Shown one piece after another: positions 31,488 through 42,663 of a stretch of DNA of 64,000 nt. Below the pieces are notes generated by a model that had not been told where the DNA came from, searched no databases, and was given only the letters and a program-made list of their open reading frames with translations. Within the stretch, counting starts at the first letter, position 1, and each line of letters starts with the position of its first letter. The stretch lies in assembly GCA_010093605.1 (NCBI GenBank), contig MU004198.1:1432456-1496455 (forward strand), read 5' to 3'. The DNA is from Lophium mytilinum. Lineage: Eukaryota > Ascomycota > Dothideomycetes > Mytilinidiales > Mytilinidiaceae. The position numbers and the translations under genes are program-made.

Positions 31488-32342
31488 TCAATACAACCCC
31501 AAAACATCCACAAACCCACACCTCCGACACCTTACCTCCCCACACTGGGTGGGCAGTGTGCCTCCCACCAACCCCGGCACCCCCTTTACCTCCTTACTCA
31601 TCATCAACCCCTCCACCACCCTCTTAAACCCCTCCCCTTCCTCCCCAACCCCCCTGATCACGACTTTCTTCACCCCCCTCACCAGCCCAAACAGCGCCAG
31701 CGCCGGCTCCACCGGACAATCGCCCCAGCTGCTCTGCCGCACCTCGATCTCTAAACTCTCGCAGCCGCTAAAGGCCGCGCGCGCCTGCTCCGCCGAGAAG
31801 CGCGGGTCGATGTCGATGCGCAGCGTGAGCTTCCAGCGGCGGATGTAAGCAGCTGCGGGGGCGGAGAGGATGGGCGGGTAGGCGGGGGCGGGCATAGTCG
31901 CGGAGAGCGGGGGGCGGGCGAGGGAGGGGAGGGAGGTGAGTAACGAGGGGTGGGCGGTGAAAGTGTGGGCGTAGAGGAGCGGGGTAGCTTCGGTGAAGGT
32001 CTGGCGGCAGGTGGAGAGGATCGCGGGGTGCAGCGAGGAGGGGTTGCCGAGGAGCAGGCCGTAGATTTCGTTGCGGAGTTCGCCGGGGAGGGAGAGGAGG
32101 CGCGATTGCGGTTGGTACTGGAAGAGAGGCGGGTTGGGAGGGGTGGCTTTGGGATCTAGAAGGGCGTCCGCGTTGGGTGCGGGTACGGCGAGGCGTTGGG
32201 CATTAGGTTGAGGATTCCGGTGGGCGGGGGGTGCGAGCCCAGGTAGCACCGGTTCTGGAGGCTGAGATTGGACGAGGGGATGGTGAGGTGGAGGCGGGGG
32301 TGCTTGGACTTGGGGGTGGAGGAGTGCGGCGTAGGAGTCCAT
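31488..32342 (-). CDS. 2EXR/F-box-like hypothetical protein, 284 aa
   Basis: Single-exon 284-codon frame. The first ~70 residues are Pro/Gln-rich and disordered. Then SRLLSLPGELRNEIYGLLL, the opening of the fungal 2EXR / F-box-like domain (L-P-x-E-[LI]-R-x-x-I-Y), followed by ILSTCRQTFTEATPLLYAHTFT, which is the usual second half of this domain in Dothideomycetes proteins of unknown role. The tail has Cys pairs (TQCGEVRCRRCGF) that might bind zinc. Such proteins are expanded in the class and mostly uncharacterised; no enzymatic motif is visible. High GC and Pro content inflates open frames on both strands here. Confidence 0.7.
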   Translation of the reverse strand: MDSYAALLHPQVQAPPPPPHHPLVQSQPPEPVLPGLAPPAHRNPQPNAQRLAVPAPNADALLDPKATPPNPPLFQYQPQSRLLSLPGELRNEIYGLLLGNPSSLHPAILSTCRQTFTEATPLLYAHTFTAHPSLLTSLPSLARPPLSATMPAPAYPPILSAPAAAYIRRWKLTLRIDIDPRFSAEQARAAFSGCESLEIEVRQSSWGDCPVEPALALFGLVRGVKKVVIRGVGEEGEGFKRVVEGLMMSKEVKGVPGLVGGTLPTQCGEVRCRRCGFVDVLGLY

Positions 32343-33935
32343 GATTGAGATGGAGTCGGTGGAGTTGGAGTGGATGTTGTTGAGATTGTTACAGAGGATG
32401 AGATGGGAGACGGGGGAGCGGAGGCCGAATCGGGCGGTGACGACGCTGAGGATGAGGTTGTTGGTGTAGAAGATAATGAAGAAGAGGTCGATGTTGTAAG
32501 CGAGGAAGACAGAGAGGTAGATGATGAAGTGTGCAGCATGGAGTGCACCTCGTCGTTGATATACGGCGTCCTCAACTCAAGATATGTTGATGGTTGGATG
32601 GCAGCACTTGACTCGATCAAGCGTAGTAGTCTTCAGATAAGCCCAATGTTCCTAAAGTCGAATAACAACCGCCCACGTTCTTTGCAGCTCGAAGCGATGT
32701 TCTTGTTCAATATTCAGCCATGGTTCGGCAAGCCACCTCATATATACTCATCCACTCCTATCCAGCAGCACATCATGCTCAGCTCCAGCCCGGCTAGTCC
32801 CTTGCACAAAGCTGACTCCCTGGCGCCACGAAACGCCTATCGATAGGATCCTCACAGGGTCCGCCCTGCCGATCCCTCGCGTTTCGCAAAAACTGCGAAG
32901 GAAAAGTAACCGCGACGCTTCTACGCGACCTCACCGCAACGACGTCTCTCCACCGCTCTCCTGAGCTGATAACGTATCAAGTTGAGACAGGGTCGCCAGG
33001 GGCGAAGCTCGGAGTACACTCTGTGCTGTGGGCTCCCGACTTGCTCCGATGGCGCGGGCGAGGCCGGCGGTAAGCACATCGAAGGGTCGGTCTGCTGTCT
33101 GTGGACTGATCGCACGGTCTACCAACCTTATATAACGGGGTTAGGTTCCACAATTCCATGATTCAACCTTTAGCTGCTATTCTCATCTGCGATATATTTC
33201 TTTCATGTTGCGTCTCGGGTGGGGTCGGAGCGGTACGTTCCCTGTGTTAGGTGTCATGGTATCTCTCGCGGGTCTTTTTCGTCATTTCAAGTCTTTGATG
33301 AGTCTTCCTGATCGGGTGTCTGTGCTTCTATTCGTGATGGATCTAGATTTATGCTGACGCTGCATTTGTTTTCAATTGCGCATAATAAACATACAAGCAT
33401 GATATCGAAGTCGGGCCGAGTGACTCTCAGTGTCAAACATCAGCCCACCGAACTTCCTGCTGCGATCCGCGATGACCACTAGATGACGATGGTTTTGAAT
33501 TCCCAAAGACAGAGAGGAAAACAGAGCTACTCGTGTCGCTGACATGGAGCGGCGAAGGTGATGTTGCAAGCCTGCAAAGGGCGTATCCAAAGGTGCAAAG
33601 AACCCATTCTTGAAAAACGCCGACGCTAAAGGAACACAAAAAAGCAGAGGAGCGGTGTAGAAAAGAGCGGATTTCTGGCATAGTGTATCCTAGGGCGGGT
33701 TAAGATGTCGGATAGGCGAGTTTTGTGAAGGAGGCGGAGAAAGAAGATTCGGTCTCGTCGTTATACTCGTTGGAAGAGCAGCGCAACGGTAGGTTGGACA
33801 TCTATACAGGTATGGCCCGATATTCGCGTACGAGGATGCGAGTCCAGGTGCAATTCCAGGGTCGTGTAGTCGAGGAAGAACTTCGATCATACTCGTCCAA
33901 CTCCGGCCAGGACAGTCCGAGACCTCTCTCCATCA
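32343..33935. other. Intergenic upstream of the 2EXR-like gene
   Basis: 1.59 kb with no supported gene. 32343-32530 is low-complexity (GAN/GGN-rich), giving spurious open frames on both strands. A GTTCTTGTTCAAT region and a possible TATA (TATATACT, ~32742) occur further up. Nothing recognised after 32850. Confidence 0.4.
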
Positions 33936-34497
33936 CTACACCATCAATCCAACAGCCACCACTCCCGCCGCTACCATATTCTTCCTCCATCCGCCTGCTA
34001 CCGCAGTCCCTATTGCGCCCCCAGCCACTGTCTTCGTCACCCCGACTTTTCCTGTCAATGTGCCCAACCCAACATCTCCTTTACCGACGTACGTTGGAAG
34101 CTGGTCCGGTACCTGGGCGAAAGTCTGGGTGTAGATGACGGCGACCCATGTCTTGACGCCTTTGATGGTGGTTTCGACCCACTGGGTGCTCACGACAGGG
34201 GAATCGCTTTGGGTCAGGACTGCACCCACGCCGTTGACGATTTCGCGGAGTCTGCGGTATGTTTAGCCGGTGCATGAGATGAGATGAGATGAAAAGCAGT
34301 AAAAGAAGCACCTACTCAAGATTTGGATCGGTTGTCGGTGCTGGCGGAGGTGGCGGAAGAACTGTAGAAGCTGGTACATTCGTTGGTGTCGCGGTCGGGA
34401 GAATAGCTGTTGCTGGTAGACTGGCTGGGCGAGGTATTAAGACATGAGAAGCTGCCAGCGCGGGTAAGAGGAGGGAAGTGAGTGTTGCGAGCCGCAT
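33936..34497 (-). CDS. Small secreted, probably GPI-anchored surface protein, 165 aa
   Basis: Exons 34497-34316 and 34251-33936 join in phase to 165 residues. It has a signal peptide (MRLATLTSLLLPALAASHV), a short Pro/Thr-rich stretch (STVLPPPPPAPTTDPN), then a conserved-looking region (VETTIKGVKTWVAVIYTQTF) and a hydrophobic C-terminus (NMVAAGVVAVGLMV) after a Gly/Ala-rich region, typical of GPI anchoring. No cysteine-rich effector pattern. The second exon is only found by splicing a 64-nt intron containing three ATCTC repeats. Function unknown. Confidence 0.7.
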
Positions 34498-37400
34498 CGT
34501 TGCCGATTAAGTTTATATCCAAATCCAATGGAAGTAGGAGAGAAAGTTTCTTAACTCTGTGAGGTCCAATAGGGACCTCGTGTTCGTAGGTTTCAAAGAC
34601 AGCAGACTTGGAGTCCGATATTGCGAAGAGCGATGGGATGACGGCTACTGTGGCTAGTTGCTTTTTCAATTGTTCTCGTGTGTATGCTTGGGCTAAACAA
34701 CCAAGCTATTCTGTTCGATCCAAAGGATTCCCGGAACCTAGGAAGACGAAAAGAGCGAAAATGGAGCAAGTCCTGCAAAAAGAGCGTTCGAAAGTCTCGG
34801 TACCGAAAGAGGGTCTCAGATAAGGCGTGGACAGCTGCGATGTTTCCTGGGTAGAACAGACACGCAGATTCGCCTTAGTGGTAGGCGCAGGAACTTCGTC
34901 ACTGTGTAATGGAGGCGTCGTCGAACGCGCAAGCCTCAGACCGGAGGTATCAAAAGGCGGCGCAATGCATGCAGCGTCGGAGCAAAGCGGGGAGACGAAC
35001 GAAGATACAGAATCTGGGACGTATGTATTTCTGGGTGGATAAGGCAATTCTCTGTATACAAGGCGCCGTAAAGTAAACGAGTGTAGTGGTGTGGGAAAAG
35101 AGGTACGAAAACGAGAGACAAGAGGAAAGCGATTCGCAAGGCTGTACAGCTGAAGAGGGTGGGCACGAGTTGATGAGCAAACCGGGTAGTAGCTATCTAT
35201 CATGGAGCAATCTCCAAGCGCCTCTCGTGGGCTGGAGCAGTACCACCCCGACCACGAATTGAAGCCGTGGAAAGGGCCGGGATGCGCGCCGTCCGATAAT
35301 GCTGGCTGATTGCGCCGTCTGAGTGGTGGGTCGCATGCCAGTGTAGCCCGTTTCGTCCTCGTTCAACGGCCGCTACTGGGATCCAAAGCCCAACCAGCCG
35401 ACTTCCTCAATCAACTCAGCTTCGCTATGATGCCTCGGCCAGATAAAGGAAGCATCACGAGGCATCCTAAATGCTTCGCCGCGCCGTACCTCTATCCTGA
35501 AACGCTCGTCCTTGATTTCCTCCTCAAATGGATATATCTACAGCGTGTTCAACAAGATCCCCTTTCCACGCGGCTCTACGGCGGCAGCTCCGCCTCGTAT
35601 CGCGCGGTCCGGCTCCTTCGATACGATGCGCACAGGGACCCCGATGCTTGATCAGAACTTTCTTTGCTCCGGCCACTGACGCGTCAGCGAAAGACCACAG
35701 TCGTCCATGGATGTGCCGCTGTTCGCTCTCTTTTCGCAACAATCAGCTGCTCATCCCCCTCCATCCGTCGTAGCTTCACCGGGTTCCATCTTGATAAGCC
35801 TCGCGCTATCGAAAGGGTCTCCAGTAAGTTGCAGGCATGTAAAGCTTAGTCAACGGCTATGCGGACGACAGCGGCAGTTGTATTTTCGTACCTGCGTTAG
35901 TCCGCGCTGCACGGGGCTCCGGGAGCCATGGTGTTTAAGACGATATCCGCTCCGAGTGCGACGTCGGACGACGCGGCTCTCCTTATTTAGCTGTGCTGCC
36001 GTCGTGCGTTGCGAAGCGGATGATTCGGTGAGTTTTGTCAGCGTTTGTACGAACCTCGGATGCTAAAGTTAGTTCAGGTGTATAAGTCATGGTGTGCTCG
36101 TATCTCCTAATCGACAGCTGCTTCGATTTAGAGCCGGCGCGCAAGGACATTTTTGGACTCTCTTCCAATTTTTCCATCGGAGTCCCTGGTGCAAGCACCT
36201 CTTTGCCACCTGCAAAGCAAACGCGCTTCGATTCCTGGAAGTTAACAACTCCGCTTCATCTTTGGGTAAGACACAACACTGTACAAAACACTCCCAATCT
36301 ACGAGAAGGGATTCGACTCGAATGAAACATCCCGCTCTGGACCTATCTTAGCACTTCAGCCCAGCTCTCCGTGCGGCAAAACTTGTGCCTCCATTCCAAA
36401 CCTCATTTCGCAATTCGAGTACGCGTCACAGTGACCACGAGGTCGGCAACAAAGATTTCACCACTTTCTCAAGTTTCCCCATAGACTTCTAATGGTAATT
36501 AGTTGAACGAATGAGATGGGTGTGACTGCTTCTTGTAACACTACCACATTTCCAGAGAAGATGGGCTCCTTCAATACAGCTGGTTGAAAGGAAAAAAATA
36601 AAGGTGTACGTCACCCCGAACTCCGGACTAGAGACTTAGAGTAGGTGCTTTGGGAGCTTGTCTAGTCTTTAGATGTGGGGGTGCACACTCTTGATACAGA
36701 TGCTGAAGCAGGTTGTATATCTAGGTTTAGTTGTTGCTTGAACTCAATCTGCAGCTTTCTGGAATACTAAGAACAATAGACGTGAAACTGGGTATTGAGA
36801 GTAAACGGTGGTAAGGAGCGATATGCAGATCCTGAAGCCAGTCCGTGCGATTTTGACTCTCTTCCAGCATGTCAGTATCGCGGCCGTCAAAATCAGATTA
36901 CCGATTTTCGAGACCTATTATAAGAGGTAATTTACTCTTTGGGATAATCTATATATTTTTTTTACTTTCAAAGCATTTCACAACAACAAAATCCAAATGG
37001 TCTGCGGACCAATCGCTCTAAAAAACTTCTTCCAAGGGGTTTCGTCGGCGGCCACCATAAAGGTGGTGGGCTCACTACGGTGAGCCCCAGGTTTTGCTCC
37101 CCTAAGGCTATGGGCTCAAAACTTGGTACGACCCTTCTCTTTTTTTGCTTTTTTCTATACATGTGGTTCCGCACTGGGGGATGCATCAACGAAACTAGGG
37201 TAGATCCGCGCTCCGGCCTTCACGTAATTAACAAGCAACACGCGCCCTAGTTCAGACAGTCCTCGCATTCGACACATTGAAAGACAAAAGTATAGATTGT
37301 GTATGCCAATCGCATTATGCATTAATATACAGTTACTAGCATACAGTCCCCGACCCGATGAGGAGCTCCACTGGGCTCAACTCAAGATGCCTCCATGTAA

Positions 37401-37607
37401 ACAAACTCCAAGAAAAAAACCAGACCAGGGGGTATATCCTCCGCCGAACGCTAGTCAAGGAAAGAGGGGATTTTTCGTCAAGTGCAGCATGCGATTCGCT
37501 AACGGTGCATCCGCTCTGCATCCAAAATCGAGAGAGGGCATCTCGTCGAGCGGCGTGAGCTAATATGGACACTAAGAAGGGAGTCAGCAAGGGAAAGAGC
37601 GAGAACT
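34498..37607. other. Gene-poor interval, 3.1 kb
   Basis: No supported gene. Open frames at 34706-35203 (minus) and 35310-35651 (plus) lack domain features. Two CCGTCTG-type cores occur at about 35286-35326. Two adjacent perfect hairpins lie at 37052-37087 (CCACC...GGTGG and GGGCTCAC-TACG-GTGAGCCC). A short AT-rich patch is at 36900-36970. No tRNA recognised. Confidence 0.45.
35286..35326 (+). repeat. Isolated pair of CCGTCTG-type cores
   Basis: GCGCCGTCCGATAAT (about 35288) is shared word for word with 28624, and GCGCCGTCTGAGTGG (about 35310) follows 22 bp later. It appears to be a fragment of the 28-31 kb repeat family. Confidence 0.5.
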
Positions 37608-38966
37608 TCAAGATCCGAGGCTGAGCCGCTCAACCTCATGATCCAGTTCCGTCAAATCCCCGCTATAGTCCTCAACGGTGACCGGGGCGGCGTAGCCGGG
37701 CGGGCTGGCCGGCACGTCCTCGTACATGGGCGGCTGCTCCTCGTCCCAGGAGATGCCCATGCCGCCACGCTCGGTGAGAAGGAGGTTGAACTGGGTGCGC
37801 AAAACGCGCGCGGAGCCGGTGGGGGTTGGCTGGTTGAGCTTCTTGAGCGGCGCCCACTCCTCCGACACGACCATCTCGATGACGAGGATGTGCCGCACGC
37901 TCATGCCGTTCTCGCTCTCGACGTTGCAGATGGGATTGCGGCGCGGGTCCATGGCCGCGTTGAACTCGACCTCGATGTTGCCGGCCGAGAAGTCGGTCTT
38001 CCAGCCGGTTTTGATGTCTTCGTGGGCGATGACGCGCATGTCCTCGTGCGCGATGCCTTTGTTGTCGCCGCCGAGCCGGCTGGTGTGCTTGGCGCAGGCG
38101 GGTGAGACGGACTTTTGGATTTCTTCAATCTTCCATTGCAGCTTGCGGAGGCGCCATTGGGTCTGGGAATCGGTTTTCTTGGTGACGATGCCTTGGATGC
38201 GCATCTCGACTTTGAAGTCGCCGATGGGGTAGACGACGCCGGGGAGCTTGACGGTGGCGGTGAGGTTGGTGGGCGGGAAGATGCGCACTGAGTGCTTGTC
38301 GGTCGTGGGAGGCAGGATTGCTCGCTTGATATCGATCACGTGGTTGAGGGTGATTTTCTCGCCAGTGGAGGTGGTCGCGGTGGCAAAAAGGTGGTAGTCG
38401 AGCAATGCAACAGATCCGTGGGTGGTCGCTGGGAGATGGCCGGGAAGGAGGGAGCTGAATGGGTACTGGTGCTCGCCCTTCTTAAGAGCAACAGGATCGG
38501 TAAGAATTGTCCATTTGTGGATTTCAGAGGTCTGGGTAGCACACTCGCGGCATTCTTTTGCCACGGGCTTCTTAGTGGTCGCAGTGGCCAGCAGCTGCAT
38601 CTCAAAGGCGTCGACGGTAACGGCGGGATCGGTCACGTCTAGCTTTAAGCGGCCAGACAGCAATGCGCCTGTGGAGTTCTGCGGCGAGGCATAGAAGAGC
38701 AGCGGCGGTGACTCGATAATCATGGACAGCTTGGCGGGCTTGTGGGGCTCGACGCGGGGACTCTTCTTGTCCGAGTGATGGCGGCCGCCGAGGCTGTGGC
38801 GCTTGAGGTGCTCCATGCTAGACTGCTCGATCGATCGCTGTCTTGGGGGAGGCGAAACAGAGTACGGGGGAAGCAGCGGGGGGTTGATGGTGTTGATATG
38901 GTCGAGCTTGGAGGACGATGACGACTGCGTGGCCCTGCCGACAAACGCAAGGAGACGGCCGGGCAT
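37608..38966 (-). CDS. LDB19/Art1-family arrestin-related trafficking adaptor
   Basis: Single exon, 452 residues. Alpha-arrestins of this type link the Rsp5/Nedd4 ubiquitin ligase to plasma-membrane transporters and promote their endocytosis. The N-terminus is low-complexity (SSSSSKLD, PPPRQRS). The arrestin-N half runs from about residue 80 (LSMIIESPPLLFYASPQNS, GALLSGRLKLDV, VTVDAFEMQLLA) and includes a CRECATQT segment, then the LDB19 pattern HQYPFSSLLPGHLPATTHGS. The arrestin-C half carries YPIGDFKVEMRIQG. A PPMY motif near residue ~415 (EEQPPMYEDVP) fits WW-domain ligase binding. Length and order match fungal LDB19 domain proteins. Likely controlled by phosphorylation of the Ser-rich tail regions, which is inference. 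Confidence 0.88.
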   Translation of the reverse strand: MPGRLLAFVGRATQSSSSSKLDHINTINPPLLPPYSVSPPPRQRSIEQSSMEHLKRHSLGGRHHSDKKSPRVEPHKPAKLSMIIESPPLLFYASPQNSTGALLSGRLKLDVTDPAVTVDAFEMQLLATATTKKPVAKECRECATQTSEIHKWTILTDPVALKKGEHQYPFSSLLPGHLPATTHGSVALLDYHLFATATTSTGEKITLNHVIDIKRAILPPTTDKHSVRIFPPTNLTATVKLPGVVYPIGDFKVEMRIQGIVTKKTDSQTQWRLRKLQWKIEEIQKSVSPACAKHTSRLGGDNKGIAHEDMRVIAHEDIKTGWKTDFSAGNIEVEFNAAMDPRRNPICNVESENGMSVRHILVIEMVVSEEWAPLKKLNQPTPTGSARVLRTQFNLLLTERGGMGISWDEEQPPMYEDVPASPPGYAAPVTVEDYSGDLTELDHEVERLSLGS

Positions 38967-40949
38967 GGCTGCGCTGGCTGCGTCAGGCAGGAAAATCCGG
39001 GGAGCGGCGCAGGGAAGATTTTCTTTTGTTCGTCAGGTGCAGCTAGTGTGTGGCTCGGCCCAGTGTGGCTAGTATTCACTCGCTAGGGAGCTTCTCGGAG
39101 GGATTGAGGTCGGGAGGGAAAACTGGGAGGGTTGAATTGGGGTAGAAGCAATCGAGGTAGAGGTAGTCAGGCAGGAGAGTCAGGCAGAAAAAGCAGAATG
39201 CAAGAAAATAATGAAGCTGGGGATGTTTGGGTCTTGTAGTGCGGCGGTACATAATGGAAACTGGTTTACTGAGGCTAGTGGCTCCATGTGCGGTGAGGGT
39301 GAATCACGTCTTGCGGGCCAGGGTGCATGCACTAACCCATGCTTTCAGATCAAGCGCCAGGGCTCCAATTGGCAGCCCGAGCCCAGGTCAGGAGGCCGAG
39401 CTCTCGTGATGCCTTTTGCGGTCAGTGGAAAACACCATCCGCCAGCTGGAGTGCTGCATCGCCAGCCCCTCACTCATCAGCCCATCAAATAGTGCCCCCT
39501 TTGAGGCCCCTAATGCGGATCCACGCGGCCGTCAACACCACTAATTGCAGCAGCGCCATCTCAGCTCGGCGCTCTCGATGCAGGTCAGAATAGTCCTCAG
39601 CAGGGCAGCTAGCCAGACGCACTCCGCAAGTTGCAAGCTGATAACGGCGGCTGTTCCGGACTACGCCCGCCGTTGTCGTCCATGTGGCTTGATATTTTCT
39701 GGGACCGACGGCAGGGAACATCCGTAGCGCAGCAGCACATCTCTTACGCGAGTTGGGCCCCGGATGACGCTTCTTACGGCACCCTCTGACCTCCGGCCAG
39801 CGCGCCTCTGCGGGGAAGTTCATTATTGTTGCCCCTGTTGAAAGAAACCAACACCTTCTCCGAGGAGGCCTCCGAACGCGCCAGTAGATGCCTTGCGGCG
39901 CCCTGCTGTGTACCATGCTCTCTCCACTGAGCAGTTCCCGATGCTGCGTGCGGCGTCTACCATCATCGATTCGGATGCCAAGCATCGTGAAATAACGTAA
40001 TGCGAGCAAAATTTTCTGGTGTTGGTGGCCCAATGCCAGCTACAGCCGCTGCCACGCGCCTTGCGTGACGCCCGCCCCATTTGACTCATGCTGTCCGTCT
40101 CCACCTGGGTGCCAGCGTGGACGAGTCCGGCCAGCACAGTGCTCTGTCACCTCTGTCTGGCCCTGTCATGGTGAGTAAGAAGCTCCACCCCTACCATCCG
40201 TTCGGAGACACTCCTTGAATCCATTACTCGATCGCTCTGCCAATAGAGTGCGAACCCTGAATTCTGTTACTCGATAATTAGCCAATAAACGTCCCGACCC
40301 GACGCCGGTCGCCTCTCGCCTCCACTATATTTGTCGGAGGCCTCCGTCGCGTGCATTCTCGACGCTCTTGAAACAGAACTCCACGAGGCTGTGGAGCCGC
40401 ACAAAAGATCCAAGTATCGCGGCTTCTTCACAAGCGATGTCGCATCAGCCCCACCGCCGTAGTAATCGCCGAAGGATTCGCTCTAGAAGTCTCTGCCGCC
40501 GCTAACGCTGCTTCCGGTCACTATTTTCTAAACCCAGAACTAGAAGTTTTCTTCCGGTCATTCGTTCCTTGTGGGGAGAAGGCGTTTTCGACCAGCCTAA
40601 CGGCCCGAGCGATTGCCGACTAGAGTCATATTGGTAGAGCGCCCTGGCGCACGATTCGGATCCACACTTGCGATTTTCTTCTTGCGGTAATTATCAGGTA
40701 CCATCTAATGATTCATGTTTCGCAGAAAATTGCGCCTTCTTCCATCATTCTTCTCTCATTCTTCGAAACAAAAGCGCGTTCGTCTCTGCAAAAGGCCTCA
40801 TCTTGGAATTGACATGTGCTATGCTGACTGTGTTCAATGATGCTGCTTTTCGTGACTAGTTTGAACCTCCTGCTCTCTCACTCTACTCCTTATCTTTCGA
40901 AGTGGAGGCCCTTCTCAGATGCTTTCCTTCGTCCAATCGCCATAAGCGA

Positions 40950-41500
40950 CTCCACTCAGCTACGCTAACCTCAGCCCTACGAGCAGTGCATCGATAGCGA
41001 TAACACATCAACCACTCTTTGGCTATGGAGTCACTCTGGTCTCCAATAAAATCCCTTTTCGGCACTACTATTCCAATCCTGTATTTCCTTCAACCTAACT
41101 GCTTTACCCGATACCACTCAGCTGCGCCATCGTCTTATACTCAGCCTACGAACAAGGCATAGACAGCCCACGGCCTATTAGCCACGCTCTCTCGATATTA
41201 AAGCCCATCCACCAATCCGTGGAACGCATAAGTGTGGCTGAATTGATATCTCTGTCCAGCTCCTCAACGCTATAGCCTATCTGCACCCAATCACCATTTC
41301 CCCGCCCTCTCCCTCTCAGCCGCGTCATCTCTCAGCCCTACGAGTAGCGCAAGAACAACACACCAACCCCTCTTTAGCTAACAAGGTAAGGAGACAAATC
41401 CGATCAGTGTCTTCCAATTGCAGGCATCGACTACTCCATTCGGTTTCCCCAAGTTCCCAATTGATCTCACTCAGCTCCGCCACATCCTCAGCCCAACACC
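40950..41500 (+). repeat. Degenerate ~155-200 bp tandem repeat, four copies
   Basis: A CACTCAGCTRCGCYA ... TCAGCCCTACGAGYAG motif recurs starting near 40953, 41115, 41313 and 41467. Copies share CCTCAGCCCTACGAG-type and CAACCACTCTTTGGCTA-type words, but they are strongly diverged and of unequal length. Confidence 0.5.
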
Positions 41501-42044
41501 ACAACCCTAGCTATATTTCAACTTTCCCCAGGAAATCACATCCAATAGTCCTAGATCGCATTGAATGCGGCTTAGCTACCAGCCTAATCGACCCAGCTCG
41601 AATCTAGGCCCTACTATACAAGCATCAGCCAGCCCAAAGCCTTCAGCTTCGTCCGCTCCGTCGAACTTCCCAAATCACATCCTCGACTTCAAAAGCTGCT
41701 AATGCGAGATGCATTGCATACACCGCTCCTCCAAAGAGTAGCCATTCAGAGATCAGGTTTGAAGGGCGCGTTAGTAGTAGGCTGCGACTCCGATTGACAC
41801 TCCAAAACACCACAGCCTATTTCTACTTTTGCGGGAGTACGGTAAGCCCGCCTTCACAGTCGCAGGCACTCATTACCCGTCTTCAAAAGCTATACGCCTG
41901 ATCCACACGCCCAGGATTGTCGCACCTAATGCTCATTTTGGAGAGTACGTTGAAGGCACCTTGGTAGTACGAACCACTCCTCCACTGCCGTGAAGAATTG
42001 GCGCAATTCGCGTTGTCGCGAACCGACTTCCATCCCCGATTATG

Positions 42045-42400
42045 GGGAGGGCGCTGGAGCGCTCCTGACAGCGGCAAATAAGATATCTCAGACACCCAAA
42101 GCCGGAGGCTGATTAACAGGCTCGAGATTCGCATCAATTTCTGTTTTATCAGAGTCCACCGGAGGGCTCCTGACAGCATCGAGCACTCGTGGCCCAGCAT
42201 GGAGGCTGCGAGGCTAGTTTCTCGGCTCCAGGACTTGTATAATGCGTCTTGGGTTTTGTGTTCGCCGAATGTCCATTGACAGTATCAACTCCTAATTACC
42301 TAATGCGTAAGACGCAGCTGATTTGAGGGCTTTTGAACCTCGCTGTGTGCTCTTGCTAGTAGAATGCGCTGAAGTACCCCTCACAGTATCAAACGCTCGG
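42045..42400 (-). repeat. Degenerate ~105-bp tandem repeat, four units
   Basis: The aligned words CTCCTGACAGCGGC, CTCCTGACAGCATC, CATTGACAGTATCAAC and CTCACAGTATCAAAC put equivalent bases at 42067, 42172, 42278 and 42382, i.e. spacings of 105, 106 and 104 bp. In reverse complement the word reads GCCGCTGTCAGGAG, close to the core of the 107-bp array at 30.9 kb. The units otherwise share little. Confidence 0.55.
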
Positions 42401-42663
42401 AGCTCACCCTCGTGCCTCTCGTCCAACTCACCCGCTCTCGTACATCCCGTTTAATCCCAGATTTCAAAGACATCTTCTGAATCACGCCACACATCACCAA
42501 AACCCCATGAAAACATCAAGAGAAAAGATTATGATTACCGCACCCACTACCCCGTTCCTTCACGGGCAATAAGCCTACCTACTCCCCAGGCCAACCCCAT
42601 CTCCACCGCAGAACCCACGAATAGGCAAGCTCCCAAAGGTCTTACCCTCCGCCTCAGTATAAC

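Larger units (their letters stand above)
38967..42663. other. Gene-poor interval with degenerate tandem repeats, 3.7 kb
   Basis: No supported gene. 38967-39190 is the arrestin promoter, with two GTCAGGCAG copies at about 39168-39186. 40950-41500 and 42045-42400 carry repeats listed separately. The remaining sequence has no protein-like open frame, tRNA or recognised element. Confidence 0.45.

Noticed and set aside
32370-32846. 158-codon plus-strand frame rich in Glu/Asp/Val, and its mirror on the minus strand
   Set aside because: Both arise from the same low-complexity GA-rich stretch upstream of the 2EXR-like gene; no conserved block.
34706-35203. 165-codon minus-strand frame
   Set aside because: Ser/Pro/Arg-rich with no recognisable domain or splice partners.
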